Both the position numbers and the translations under genes were made by a program. From contig CM043959.1 of the NCBI GenBank assembly GCA_014529385.2, positions 3,698,358 to 3,762,357 on the forward strand: 64,000 bases of DNA, in the 5' to 3' direction. Shown piece by piece: positions 12,201 through 22,592 of this stretch. The stretch is from Adiantum capillus-veneris. Taxonomy: Eukaryota; Streptophyta; Polypodiopsida; Polypodiales; Pteridaceae. The stretch's first letter is position 1; every line of letters begins with the position of its first letter. The notes beneath the pieces are model-generated. The model was given only the letters and a program-made list of their open reading frames with translations. It did not search any database and had not been told where the DNA came from.

Positions 12201-14290
12201 GGTCCACCCCTTGTCTAAGCTAGGGTCCATTGAAACATGGAGAGAAGGATGCTCCACCATTTGTCCAAGGTAGGCTCCATTGAAACATGAGGAGAAGCAA
12301 GGTGCACCATGTCTCCAAGATGCTAGGCTCCATCGAAAAACATTAAACCCACGATATGTCGTAGATGAGGGGTTTACATTCAAGGTCCAACACTTGTCCA
12401 AGCTATTATTGCTAGTAGCCTGAGTGGTTTGGTCTCAAGATTCACCACTTTTCCACTCTATGTCATTATATTAAGAATATGCGCGTGTTAAGGTCCACCA
12501 CTTGTCCAACCTATAAGGCTACATCTTAAAGGTTATTCTTTATTACCACTTGGAGTGACCATGATAGGTTTTACATGGGGGTTTGGTTCCAAGGTCCACC
12601 ACTTGTCCAAGCTAACTCTATTGAAACATAGAGAGAAACAAAGGTCCACCACTTGTCCAAGCTAGGGTCCATTGAAACATGGAGAGAAGGATGCTCCACC
12701 ATTTGTCCAAGATAGGCTCCATTGAAACATGACGAGAAGCAAGCTGCACCATGTCTCCAAGATGCTAGGCTCCATCGAAATACATTAAACCCACGATATT
12801 TCGTAGATGAGGGGTTTACATTCAAGGTCCACCACTTGTCCAAGCTATTATTGGTTAGTAGCCTGAGTGGTTTGGTCTCAAGATTCACCACTTTTATTAA
12901 GAATATGTGGGTGTTAAGGTCCACCACTTGTCCAACCTATAAGGCTACATCTTAAAGGTTATTCTTTCTTACTACTTGGAGTGACCATGATAGGTTTTAC
13001 ATGGGGGTTTGGTTCCAAGGTCCACCACTTGTCCAAGCTAACTCTATTGAAACATAGAGAGAAGCAAAGGTCCACCCTTGTCTAAGCTAGGGTCCATTGA
13101 AACATGGAGAGAAGGATGCTCCACCATTTGTCCAAGGTAGGCTCCATTGAAACATGAGGAGAAGCAAGGTGCACCATGTCTCCAAGATGCTAGGCTCCAT
13201 GAAAAACATTAAACCCACGATATGTCGTAGATGAGGGGTTTACATTCAAGGTCCACCACTTGTCCAAGCTATTATTGCTAGTAGCATGAGTGGTTTTGTC
13301 TCAAGATTCACCATTTTTCCACTCTATGTCTTTATATTAAGAATATGCGCGTGTTAAGGTCCACCACTTGTCCAACCTATAAGGCTACATCTTAAAGGTT
13401 ATTCTTTATTACCACTTGGAGTGACCATGATAGGTTTTACATGGGGGTTTGGTTCCAAGGTCCACCACTTGTCCAAGCTAACTCTATTGAATCATAGAGA
13501 GAAGCAAAGGTCCACCACTTGTCCAAGCTAGGGTCCATTGAAACATGGAGAGAAGGATGCTCCACCATTTGTCGAAGCTAACTCTATTGAAACATGGGGG
13601 GTTTACGTTCAAGGTCCACCACTTGTCCAAGCTATTAGTGCTAGTAGCATGAGTGGTTTTGTCTCAAGATTCACCACTTTTTCACTCTATGTCATTATAT
13701 TAAGAATATTAGGGTGTTAAGGTCCACCACTTGTCCAACCTATAAAGCTATATCTTAATGGTTATTCTTTCTCACCACTTGGAGTGACCATGATAGGTTT
13801 TAAATGGGGGTTTGGTTCCAAGGTCCACCACTTGTCCAAGCTAACTCTATTGAATAATAGAGAGAAGCAAAGGTCCACCACTTGTCCAAGCTAGGGTGCA
13901 TTGAAACATGGAGAGAAGGATGCTCCACCATTTGTCCAAGATAGGCTCCATTGAAACATGAAGAGAAGCAAGATGCACGATGTCTCCAAGATGCTAGGCT
14001 CCATCAAAATACCTTAAACCCACGATATTTCGTAGATGGGGGGTTTACTTTCAAGGTCTACCACTTGTCCAAGCTATTATCGCTAGTAGCATGGTTTGGT
14101 CTCAAGATTCACCAGTTTTCCACTCTATGTCATTATATGAAGAATATCTGGGTGTTAAGGTCCACCACTTGTCCAACCTATCAGGCTATATCTTAAATGA
14201 TATTTTTTTTGACCACTTGGAATGTGCATGATATGTTTTACATGGGGTTTTGTTCCAAGGTCCACCACTTGTCCAAGCTAGATCTATTAC
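6290..14290 (+). repeat. Main tandem array of the 20-bp AAGGTCCACCACTTGTCCAA motif
   Basis: About 17 units of roughly 360-450 bp follow each other from about 6470 to 14280, easy to see from the recurring 'aagctaactctattgaaacatag' segment (for example near 7335, 7777, 8137, 10431, 10873, 11298, 13033). Each unit holds about four exact or near-exact copies of the 20-mer plus several degenerate ones (for example 'gctccaccatttgtccaaga', 'agattcaccactttt'). By eye the array has on the order of a hundred good copies, every one in plus orientation. The motif ends either in '..aagcta' or '..aaccta'. Between motifs there are recurrent linkers ending 'catggagagaag' and 'taaacccacgatat'. Translated minus-strand frames of about 90 residues recur but are not credible proteins. 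Confidence 0.95.
10394..12996 (+). repeat. 868-bp higher-order repeat, three copies
   Basis: Unit starts alternate at spacings of about 442 and 426 bp (10394, 10836, 11261, 11703, 12129, 12571), so the true period here is a dimer of 867-868 bp. Copies 11261-12128 and 12129-12996 look almost identical, while neighbouring monomers differ clearly. This is the youngest part of the array. A further 442-bp pair follows near 13015 and 13457. Confidence 0.85.
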
Positions 14291-14339
14291 ATATATATTA
14301 TACATATAATATTCAACTAGATTCCCTACCTATCATGTC

Positions 14340-14880
14340 CAGTAGCATGGATGCTTTAGCTTAAAGGTCCACCACTTGTCCAACCTATACTCTCTTATGT
14401 AAGGGAGATCTCGCTATAAATTCAAAACCTTCCCGCCTAAATTTAAAATATCCCTCCCAAATCTTAAATATCCCGCCTAAATTTTAAAATATCCCGCCCA
14501 AATTTTAAAATTCAAACTTTTTTATAAAAATTTAAATTTTACTACTTAAATTTAAAATATTCCACGCGAAATTGATTTTAAATTCAAGTTTACCACAAAA
14601 AGATATCATTATACCACCTAAATTCAAATATGCAAACCTCAAATCATTATATTGTACATAAATTCAAACAAATTCAAATTAACAAGCCTAAACTGATATT
14701 AGTTTGCATAGATATGAATTTATCACACCTAAATTATGTCACCATGTTAGAGAGAGTGGTTAGAGAATTTGAACAAGGTCCACCACTTGTCCAACCTAGA
14801 TACCAAGAAGGATTGAGTGTACAAGGTATTGTTTGGAGGTCCTTATAGTCCACTGGTCTCAAGGTCCACCACTTGTGGTA
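14340..14880. promoter_or_regulatory. AT-rich segment with four tandem CCCGCC-containing 20-21 bp repeats (E2F-like sites)
   Basis: At the end of the main array a 20-21 bp unit, TCCCGCCTAAATTTTAAAAT-like, occurs four times, starting at 14431, 14451, 14471 and 14492. Three of the four contain (T/A)TCCCGCC, which matches the E2F/DP core TTCCCGCC known from plant S-phase genes (14430-14437, 14470-14477, 14491-14498). The surrounding DNA is very AT-rich. Only three further array-motif copies occur here (near 14366, 14775 and 14860). A role as regulatory region of the divergent genes is inference. Confidence 0.4.
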
Positions 14881-15379
14881 AGGGTCACCAAAAAGTGTAT
14901 ATATTCATCCAAAGAAATACACGTATTTTTGGTCTACATGTCCTAGTTTAAACCATTTATGTCCATTAGGTGTATCACTAAACAACACTACTATTTTTGA
15001 GAAACAGAAGTTACAATCATATCTACAAATGGATTAGAGGAAAATCAGCTCAGCATACATCCAAAACTCGCTACAAGAATCGACTTTAACAGATCACGCA
15101 AGTAAGTCTTCCATTCAATTTTACTAGTATTACAATGTGTTAGTTATTTGTGATATTTATGTATGTATATATACTATGTGTGCATATCGTAATTAAGTGT
15201 AATTGTGTATCTGCATTATGTATGAGTATTACAATGAAATAACACAAATATACATACATACACATAGATAACACAGACGCACACATACATGAGCATGTAT
15301 TTTCAAGAGAGAGATAGCAAGATACAGACATAGATAGATAGAGAGAGAGAGAGAGATAAATACCTGTTTTTTAGAGAGA
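14881..15379. other. Motif-free spacer, no gene seen
   Basis: AT-rich sequence without the array motif and without a credible reading frame. It contains one partial copy (about 15290-15320) of the 90-bp repeat that follows, and a short GATA/GAGA microsatellite at about 15328-15355. Confidence 0.5.
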
Positions 15380-15645
15380 GGAGAGAGAAAGATAACATAT
15401 TTCACTGTGTTTATGTATGTGGAAGAGAGGAAGACGATGTATGGGAATATGTGTACGTATTTTCAAGAGAGAGACAACAAGATAACAGATTTCATTGTGG
15501 TTATGTATGTGGAAGTGAGGAAGACGATGTGTGGGAATATGTGCATGTATTTTCAAGAGAGAGACAGCAAGATAACAGATTTCACTGTGGTTATGTATGT
15601 GGAAGAGAGGAAGACGATGTGTGGGAATATGTGTATGTGTGCGGG
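15380..15645 (+). repeat. 90-bp tandem repeat, nearly three copies
   Basis: The segment 'ttcaagagagagaca(a/g)caag' recurs about 90 bp apart (near 15461 and 15551), each followed by 'atttca(c/t)tgtg(g/t)ttatgtatgtgg' and 'gaggaagacgatg'. Since 90 is a multiple of three, the repeat keeps a plus-strand frame open and yields a 30-residue repeat (MYVEERKTMCGNMC..). I do not take it as a gene, because it lies in the non-coding core between the divergent genes. Confidence 0.8.
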
Positions 15646-16210
15646 GATACTTTTAAACTATGTATCTCTGTCTTTTGACGAGAGAGTGTGTGTGCAAGAA
15701 GAGTTACAGAGAACCATCTTCTCTATATGGAGAAAGACAGAGAGTGAGAGAGAGAGAAATACCTGTTTTTTCTCTATTCGTGAGGTGTGCAATGTCTCCT
15801 GAGAAGACTGCTCGATCCTGCCCTTCTGGAAAGCGTTGTGTACGCTGCTGTTTCTTTATCTTGTGCGCGAACTTTCAATCCTATGCACTCCACCTGTGTG
15901 TTGTGTACGATGCCGAGCTTGCTCCTCTACGCGCGCGTATACTCCAACTGTGTGCGATCCGTGTGCGCTTTCTTTGTGTTTGCTGCTCGCCTGCTTTCTC
16001 TGTGTGCGTTTCTCGTGCGCTCTCTGTGTGCCTAATCTTGATAGGGTTTATTAGAATGCCACGTATGCTACAAGTCCATGTTTTATCATAGGATTAAAAA
16101 AAACAAAAGCAATATAAAAAATTAACCAATTCACACGGCCAAAATTAAAGAAATCATGGTTGAAAATATGAAAAACATGCGTAACTCTATACTAGGAATT
16201 CACTTTTAAA
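15646..16210. other. Motif-free core between the arrays, candidate transcription start region
   Basis: GA-rich (about 15680-15760), then TGTG/CT-rich sequence (15780-16050) without the array motif. Several short overlapping plus-strand frames have Cys/Leu-rich composition and no family resemblance. Its position between two genes with leader introns makes it a plausible promoter or leader exon region, but I see no clear TATA box. Confidence 0.3.
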
Positions 16211-16214
16211 AAAA

Positions 16215-16425
16215 AAAAATCTTTGGGCGCTGCCCCTAGCCCCGCGGGGGCACTGCCCCTTGACCCCGCCCAGAACAATATCCCAAAATCAACCTCCCAA
16301 GCCCCGCCATCGAGAGCGCTATATTCCACATCCCCATCAAGAGCGCTACCCCCAAACCTCACGTGGAAGCGCTGCCTTGTCACCCCATTGTGGCATTGCC
16401 CTAAGACCCCGCATCTGGAGTGCTA
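16215..16425. repeat. GC-rich degenerate repeat patch (GCGCTGCC / ACCCCGC)
   Basis: A sharply GC-rich island in AT-rich surroundings. Motifs GCGCTGCC, GAGCGCTA and ACCCCGC recur with irregular spacing, after an A13 run at about 16208. No coding potential. It may be a piece of another repetitive element. Confidence 0.5.
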
Positions 16426-16980
16426 AATGGGAACATTCTTCATTAGTGAAATTTTGAACATAAATTATATTAGCATATACTTAAATATAATACAAATATT
16501 AACATATTAGCTATACTACTAATTTACTATAGCAGTTCTAGATTATGTCCCATACTATATTTAAGGTGCCAAAGGTTTGGCCTTATGGTCCTAGATTTAG
16601 CCAAGTGGTCAACACATATAGGACCAAGTGCACACTGTGCCACAAAACTTGGCCACCACTTCACTTGCCAAAGTTTAGGCCACATGGTCAATCCTAACTT
16701 TCCAATGTTCTTATTATGTCACCTTTTGCCTCGTGGAAAACCTAGGCTTGTTTTCACATACTCAGGCACTTCAAGCCACAATAAATTGTCATTACTCTTC
16801 GGCAACCCTTTTGTTCAAGTCTTTGAAAAAACATTGTTTAAGGCCACCCTAAACCATTTTCATTTAGGGGTGTCTAAAACTAGCTTTTTGGCAATTCGAG
16901 AAGAAAATGGTCAAAGTTTTATACTTAGTTTTAACCACTTGACCAATTCAAATATTGGAAAGCAAGGTCTTGTAATACTT
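16426..16980. other. AT-rich spacer, nothing recognised
   Basis: No credible gene. A 150-residue plus-strand frame (16585-17037) runs into the second array and resembles no known family. 'Ggccaccacttcacttgccaaag' near 16650 may be a very degenerate array motif. Confidence 0.4.
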
Positions 16981-18830
16981 TTCTTTGGACATCACACATT
17001 AAAACTAGGTCCCTCACTTGTCCAAGCTATGCTCTAATACAATAAAGGGCTTTTGGTTTCAAGATGCACCACTTTCCCAACCTTGATTCCATTAAAGAAG
17101 CTAGCTCTACTTAGACATTTAATAGCAAGGTCCTGCAGCAGTTCAGATTGAACATTTTCTATGGCAGCTAGGTCCACCACTTATCTGAGCTATGCTCTAA
17201 TAGAGTAAGGGGGTTTTGGTTTCAAGATCCACCACTTGTCCAAACTTGATTTGGGAAGCAAGGTCTTATAATAGTTTGCTTTGGACATTCACCATTACAA
17301 CTAAGTCCACCACTTCTCCAAGCTATGTTCTAATACACTAAGGAGGTTTTGGTTTCAAGGAGAACCACTTGTATGACTTTGTTTTTGGAAGTAAGGTCTT
17401 TACATAGTTCACCTTGGACCTTGGACATTGGATACTACAACTAAGCCCACCACTTGTCCAAGATATCCTCTATATATAGCCAAAGGGTTTGGGTTTCAAG
17501 ATTCACCACTTTTCCAACCTTTCTTCCATTAAAGAAAGGAGGGGCTTTATAACTAGGTCCACCACTTGTCCAAGCTATGCTCTGATATAGAAAGGGGATT
17601 TTGGTTTCAAGGTCCACCATGTGTTCAACCTTGCAAGACTCAAGGGATACTTGGACATTGGAAAGCATAGTCCTATAGTAGTTGATAGGTGGCAGTGGGT
17701 ATTACAACTAGGTCCAACCTATGCTCTCATATAGCAAAGAGGCTTTCAAGGTCCACCACTTGTCCAACCTTGATTCCATTAAAGAAATGAGGGGCTACGT
17801 AAACATTGGCAAGCAAGGTAGCAAGGTCCTAAGGTGTTTCACCTTCGATATTGGGAATTATAACTAGGTCCACCACTTGTCCAAGCTATGCTCTTATAAA
17901 GAAAGGGGATTTTCGTTTCAAGGTCCACCATGTGTTCAACCTTTCTAATATAGAAAGGGGATTTTCGTTTCAAGGTCCACCACGTGTTCAACCTTGAAAG
18001 ACTCAAGGGATACTTGGACATTGGAAAGCATAGTCCTATAGTAGTTGATAGGTGGCAGTGGGTATTAAAACTAGGTCCAACCTATGCTCTTATATAGCAA
18101 AGAGGCTTTGGTTTCAAGGTCCACCACTTGTCCAACCTTCGATATTGGGAATTATAACTAGGTCCACCACTTGTCCAAGCTATGCTCTTATAAAGAAAGG
18201 GGATTTTCGTTTCAAGGTCCACCATGTGTTCAACCTTTCTAATATAGAAAGGGGATTTTCGTTTCAAGGTCCACCACGTGTTCAACCTTGAAAGACTCAA
18301 GGGATACTTGGACATTGGAAAGCATAGTCCTATAGTAGTTGATAGGTGGCAGTGGGTATTAAAACTAGGTCCAACCTATGCTCTTATATAGCAAAGAGGC
18401 TTTGGTTTCAAGGTCCACCACTTGTCCAACCTTACTTCCATTAAAGAAATGAGGGGCTACGTAAACATTGGCAAGCAAGGTAGCAAAGTCCTAAGGTATT
18501 TCACCTTGGATATTGGGCATTATAACTAGGTCCACCACTTGTCCAAGCTATGCTCTGATATAGAAAGGGGATTTTTGTTTCAAGGTCCACCACGTGTTCA
18601 ACCTTGAAAGACTCAAGGGATACTTGGACATTGGAAAGCATAGTCCTATAGTAGTTGATAGGTGGCAGTGGGTATTACAACTAGGTCCACCACTTGTCCA
18701 ACCTATGCTCTCATATAGCAAAGAGGCTTTGGTTTCAAGGTCCACCACTTGTGCAACCTTGCTTCCATTAATATAGCAAGGAGGATTTGGTCTCAAGGTT
18801 CACCACTTGTCCAACCTATGCAAACCTTTT
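16981..18830 (+). repeat. Second array of the same 20-bp motif
   Basis: Copies of (A)AGGTCCACCACTTGTCCAA resume here, again all in plus orientation (exact copy at 18116-18135), but with different linkers from the main array: 'aagctatgctct(t/a)ata', 'aaaggggatttt(g/c)(g/t)tttc' and 'cattggaaagcatagtcctatagtag'. The array stops about 80 bp before the splice acceptor of the transposase-like gene. Confidence 0.92.
17844..18431 (+). repeat. 294-bp tandem duplication inside the second array
   Basis: The segment beginning 'ttcgatattgggaattataac' at 17844 recurs at 18138, 294 bp later, with almost no differences. It is a recent local amplification independent of the 868-bp repeat on the other side of the core. 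Confidence 0.8.
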
Positions 18831-18891
18831 TCATGTTGTAGCATGATTTTTTGTTTGAAGAGTATTTTTCTATAACTATGGATTTAACAAT

Positions 18892-18911
18892 GTAATCTTT
18901 TTACTTACAGG
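18892..18911 (+). promoter_or_regulatory. Splice acceptor directly before the start codon (5'-leader intron)
   Basis: A pyrimidine-rich TTTTTACTTACAG ends at 18910, then one G, then ATG at 18912. As in the divergent gene at 6222, the coding exon appears to follow an intron in the 5' leader. No in-frame ATG-containing open frame continues upstream of this point. Confidence 0.6.
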
Positions 18912-21900
18912 ATGGACTTCGAATCTGGGGAGAAAGTACATATGATACTTGACAATGAAATCGTTGGTATTGGTTGTGTGTGTAGAACAGATCCAGATTC
19001 CACTTGTGGTGGTACAAAGATAGGGCTGGGAAATGTCTCCATACTAGTGGAGGAATGCTTGAAGGATGTGGTCCTACCTTTTCCTACAATGGATACTTCA
19101 TCTCTCCAAGGCTCATTATGGAGTGTTGTTCGATGGTCAAAGCTTCTTTTGCAATCTTTTGTATTAAATGGGAACTTAATTGATCCACACGAAAGCTACA
19201 ATGGTGATGAAGAACATGATCATTCTGATCCTCTAGTTACAGATGCAATACCTATGACAAGCCCAGAATTTGAAGCAATGATTCGAGAGTCTTGGAGAAA
19301 TCAGAGGGTCCTTTTAAAAGATGACACAATGATGCAAACCATGAATGAAGGGACCATCTTGTATGTATTTCCACATGATTATGTCAACTTTCAGGAACTT
19401 GGTCCTGATTGTGTGGGTGTGGGTATTGAAAGAGAAAATGCAAGCATTGATGATGTGGTTGAAGTGGGTAGCATCACTTTGCTAAAGTGGCCCATCAAGC
19501 AGACAACAATGTTGAATGGGAGCCCATTACAACGCTTTGTTCCTGTTGATGGCATGCATGCTACATATGAGGATGTATCCAACGATGGCAATGTTGGAAA
19601 AAAACTTGATGGGAGTAATGTTGTCCAGTTGTCAAGGAAGAGACGATACACTTTCATGAACAGGACTCAAAAATCAAAAGCAGCACCAGCTTCGACTTTT
19701 TACCTTTCAAACAAATCAATTCAAAGGGTATCATGCATTGATTGTTGTGCACAAAAATGCTGCCAATTTGCAGATCGTGATATGGTGACAAGGTTACGAC
19801 AACAATTTTGGGGAGAGTCTCAAAAATCACACACTAATTATGTTTATGATGTTCTTTCTATATGTTATCAGAAAGATGAGAAGTCACGATACCAATTCAG
19901 GCTAAATGGCTCTATTGTTTGTTGTAGAGCATGGTATGAGCTACATGGAATACCAAAGACATCATTTTATCGATACAAGGAGAACTTTGAAAATGGTGTG
20001 CGCCAATATGTACATGGGAACACATGTACATTGAGAAGGGGACTTCAACATACTAGTTTAGCAAGAGCACTACTAAATGAGTTTGTGGAAAAAAACTCTG
20101 AGAAGATGCCACAAAGAAGTAGAACACTGCTAGATGGCTCAAGAGAGACTCAATTGGTGATTCCATCAACATACAAACAAGTGGATATTTTATGTGAAAT
20201 CAACACGACACTTGACCAAATGGGCTATGAGAAGAAGCTATCCCAATCTTCTTTTGGTAGAATTTGGAACAAAGAGTACCCACATGTCACTTTAACAAAG
20301 ACGAGTGAGTTCTCTAAGTGCAATATTTGTAGCTCAATCAAGGCAAGGTTAGAAGCTAAACCTTCTCTTGAAGAGAGAGCTCTTCTCTTGAGGGAGAGAG
20401 AAGTTCACATGGCACAACAAAAGAGTTGCAGAAGCCTATATTATGCATGGCGCACGTATTCAGAAACTCAACCACAAAAATATGTATGCATAATCCATGA
20501 TAAGATGGATCAAAAGAAGACTGCCATTCCTAGATTACGCATTGTTCCCAAGGGTGTGGATTCAGGATATAATCTGCAGGTGGCATTGATTGGCATGATC
20601 ACTCATGGACATGGAGAAGGTCATTACGGACACTTTGTCTTGAATGGTTTGTGGCCAGCTGATCCAAATCTTACAATTGGCTCAATTGCTAATTGTTTAC
20701 ATAACCTCGAGAGGATAGATAAGCATCCTCTTGGTGATCTAGTAACAAATGGACTTCCAAGGAGCAATATTTCACTACTACATGCTTTGAACTCAAGGGA
20801 TGCTTTGGACTACCATAACTTGAGTGATGGAAAAGAGCCCATTGTGCAGTCGTCAGAAATTGCAGAAGAGGAATTGGGGTCAACATTTCGCAGATTGCCA
20901 GAGAGCTTGTTGTTACAATTGGATAATTGTGTAGGGGAAAACAAAAATCGATACTTATTTGCCTATTTGTCAATGCTTGTTGCAAGGGGTGTTTTCAAAA
21001 CCATCCAGCTGGGATTTTTAATGGTTGGGCATACACATGAGGACATAGACGCCATGTTTAGTAGGTTTTCAGAGAAGTTGAGAGTTACACAAACCTATAA
21101 GAGAAGTTGAGAGTTACACAAACCTATACTTTGCCACATTTGATGGATACATTACGAAACAGCTCATCTTCATCTCCAGCTCCATTTTTTCTCACAAAGA
21201 TCCCCGATTTCAAGCAATATTGTGATGGCTATCTTTGTGATGGACAAGACATACTTGTTGGACATTCCAAACCGCTTCAGTTCAGGTTCTTTATGCCGGA
21301 TGAGACACCAATGATTCAATATAAGGCACATGTAGGTGTATCAAGTTGGAGTGGAAGTATTCGCCTTTGGAAAACAGACACAGAAGGCAAGCCAATGTTA
21401 CCACATGGAGATCCACCTCTAGTACAAATGGCGGAGTATGTCAAGGCCCACGAAGAAGTCATTTTGGGGCTAAAGAACTATATAAAATTTTGGAAAAATT
21501 TAGGGAATGGTTCAAGTATTCCGCGATATTATAGACCCGTGATAGATTATTGGAGTAAGGTAATTGAAGAGATTGGAAAAGCAATCATATCAGAGGGAGT
21601 CTTGTATGAAATTTTTTGGCCAAAAACTCAAGAATATTCTCATCTACAAAGCACTACAATGAATTTGCAACAAGGAGCAGAAAGATTCCTAGGCCTTGAA
21701 GAGTTGAACGATCATTTTTGTGGGCCTCAACGAGATAGGCCAAGGGAAGATTTTGACCCTATGTCTGATGTGCACCAAGGTGACTTTCTTATGCTTGTTC
21801 CGAGTGACACAGAAATCTATCCAGTGTGGCTTGCAATGGCTTTATCTGACATTGATAATGAGCCTACATCACCAAACTACAGAAAACTCTTGATTCAATA

Positions 21901-22168
21901 TTGGGCACCTTGCGCGAGAAAAAGTGGGATGACAGATACTCAAGCTTACAGTAATTGTTGGAAGGGTTATTGGGCTGTCAACTATAAGGACCCACAAGTG
22001 TGGGAAACTATAGATGCAATTGTTTGGTCCTGGAGACCCAACAAAGAAGGACCATTTTCTAGAATAAAGATTCCAGAAAGACATGCTCTAAAAGCCAAAG
22101 AAGGCCTCACTCGTGCACATCAGCCACACTTGGATCAAAGTTCAGATATGGTATCAAATGTGGAGTAG
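18912..22168 (+). pseudogene. Transposase-like protein (DUF7869-like, RNase H-fold), frameshifted
   Basis: One intronless coding region of about 1085 residues, broken at residue 733 by a 29-bp tandem duplication. The first part (18912-21110) has a Cys cluster near residue 275 (CIDCCAQKCCQ), then a segment typical of this family (CRAWYELHGIPKTSFYRYKE), a CNIC pair near 475, and three acidic motifs: HDKMDQ (D530, D533), LDNCVGEN (D671) and HTHEDID (707-713). These match, from memory, the family annotated DUF7869 in plants and animals, whose motifs suggest an RNase H-like DDE/D nuclease. Transposase function is inferred. The second part (frame from 21107, ending 22168) is the C-terminal region, with a GSIRLWKT segment and a Trp-rich end (PVWLAMALSD, WSWRP). 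It diverges from the DGQHS gene, with the arrays between. Without the duplication the frame would be continuous. Confidence 0.7.
21071..21128 (+). repeat. Perfect 29-bp tandem duplication that breaks the transposase-like gene
   Basis: The 29-bp segment starting 'agagaagttgagagttac' occurs at 21071-21099 and again at 21100-21128 without a mismatch. As 29 is not a multiple of three, the frame shifts and ends at TGA 21108-21110. The identity of both copies shows that the event is recent. Confidence 0.95.
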
Positions 22169-22500
22169 AATTATGTGGAGCTTCTATTGTGACTATACTA
22201 GTCAATTTGTAAACAAAATCTTTTTTGTATCTTCCTTTGTTTTATGTAATTTATAGTTATTATTCAAATCCATGTGTTGTACATCCTCTTGACTTTTGGT
22301 GTTTATCAACACCACAATCCTATGAGATTTTCACTTTATTTACTAGCCACACACCTCAATTTTTCCCACTTTAAGTGGAAAATTCCCAAATTACATGAAT
22401 TCGGTCGATTTGGAGATTCCCATAATGTGAGATTTTTACCAAAATACCTAATATGGTCTTTTATGAAGCATTTTGCACTCTAAGTGCAGTATCTCTATGA
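22169..22500 (+). terminator. 3' flank of the transposase-like gene with two hairpins
   Basis: AT-rich 3' flank. Two stem-loops are seen: TTTTCCCACTTTAAGTGGAA.. at 22361-22382 (one bulged C) and TGCACT-cta-AGTGCA at 22474-22488. They could be 3'-end or subterminal structures of the element. A terminal inverted repeat partner was not found in the window. Confidence 0.3.
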
Positions 22501-22592
22501 GATTTCTCTTGGGTCTACTAATCCCCAATAGAGGTCATGGCTCGGTTTGGGTGTTTGTAGATTTCTCAAGTTAACCACGATGGTTATTCCGG

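Noticed and set aside
10394-12927. Recurring minus-strand open frames of 90-118 residues with 'DKWWTL' and 'ELAWTSGGPWNQTPM'
   Set aside because: They are translations of the 20-bp motif and its linkers. The repeat period is not a multiple of three, frames are short, most lack ATG, and similar frames end at the repeat's own stops.
6290-14290. CRISPR-like array of direct repeats
   Set aside because: The host is a plant, spacing is irregular, the 'spacers' are themselves repeated linkers, and no cas genes exist.
15407-16091. Plus-strand frames of 75-143 residues in the central core
   Set aside because: Low-complexity or repeat-derived, overlapping one another, with no family resemblance.
16585-17037. 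150-residue plus-strand open frame
   Set aside because: It runs into the second array and ends with motif-derived residues (GPSLVQAML); no domain.
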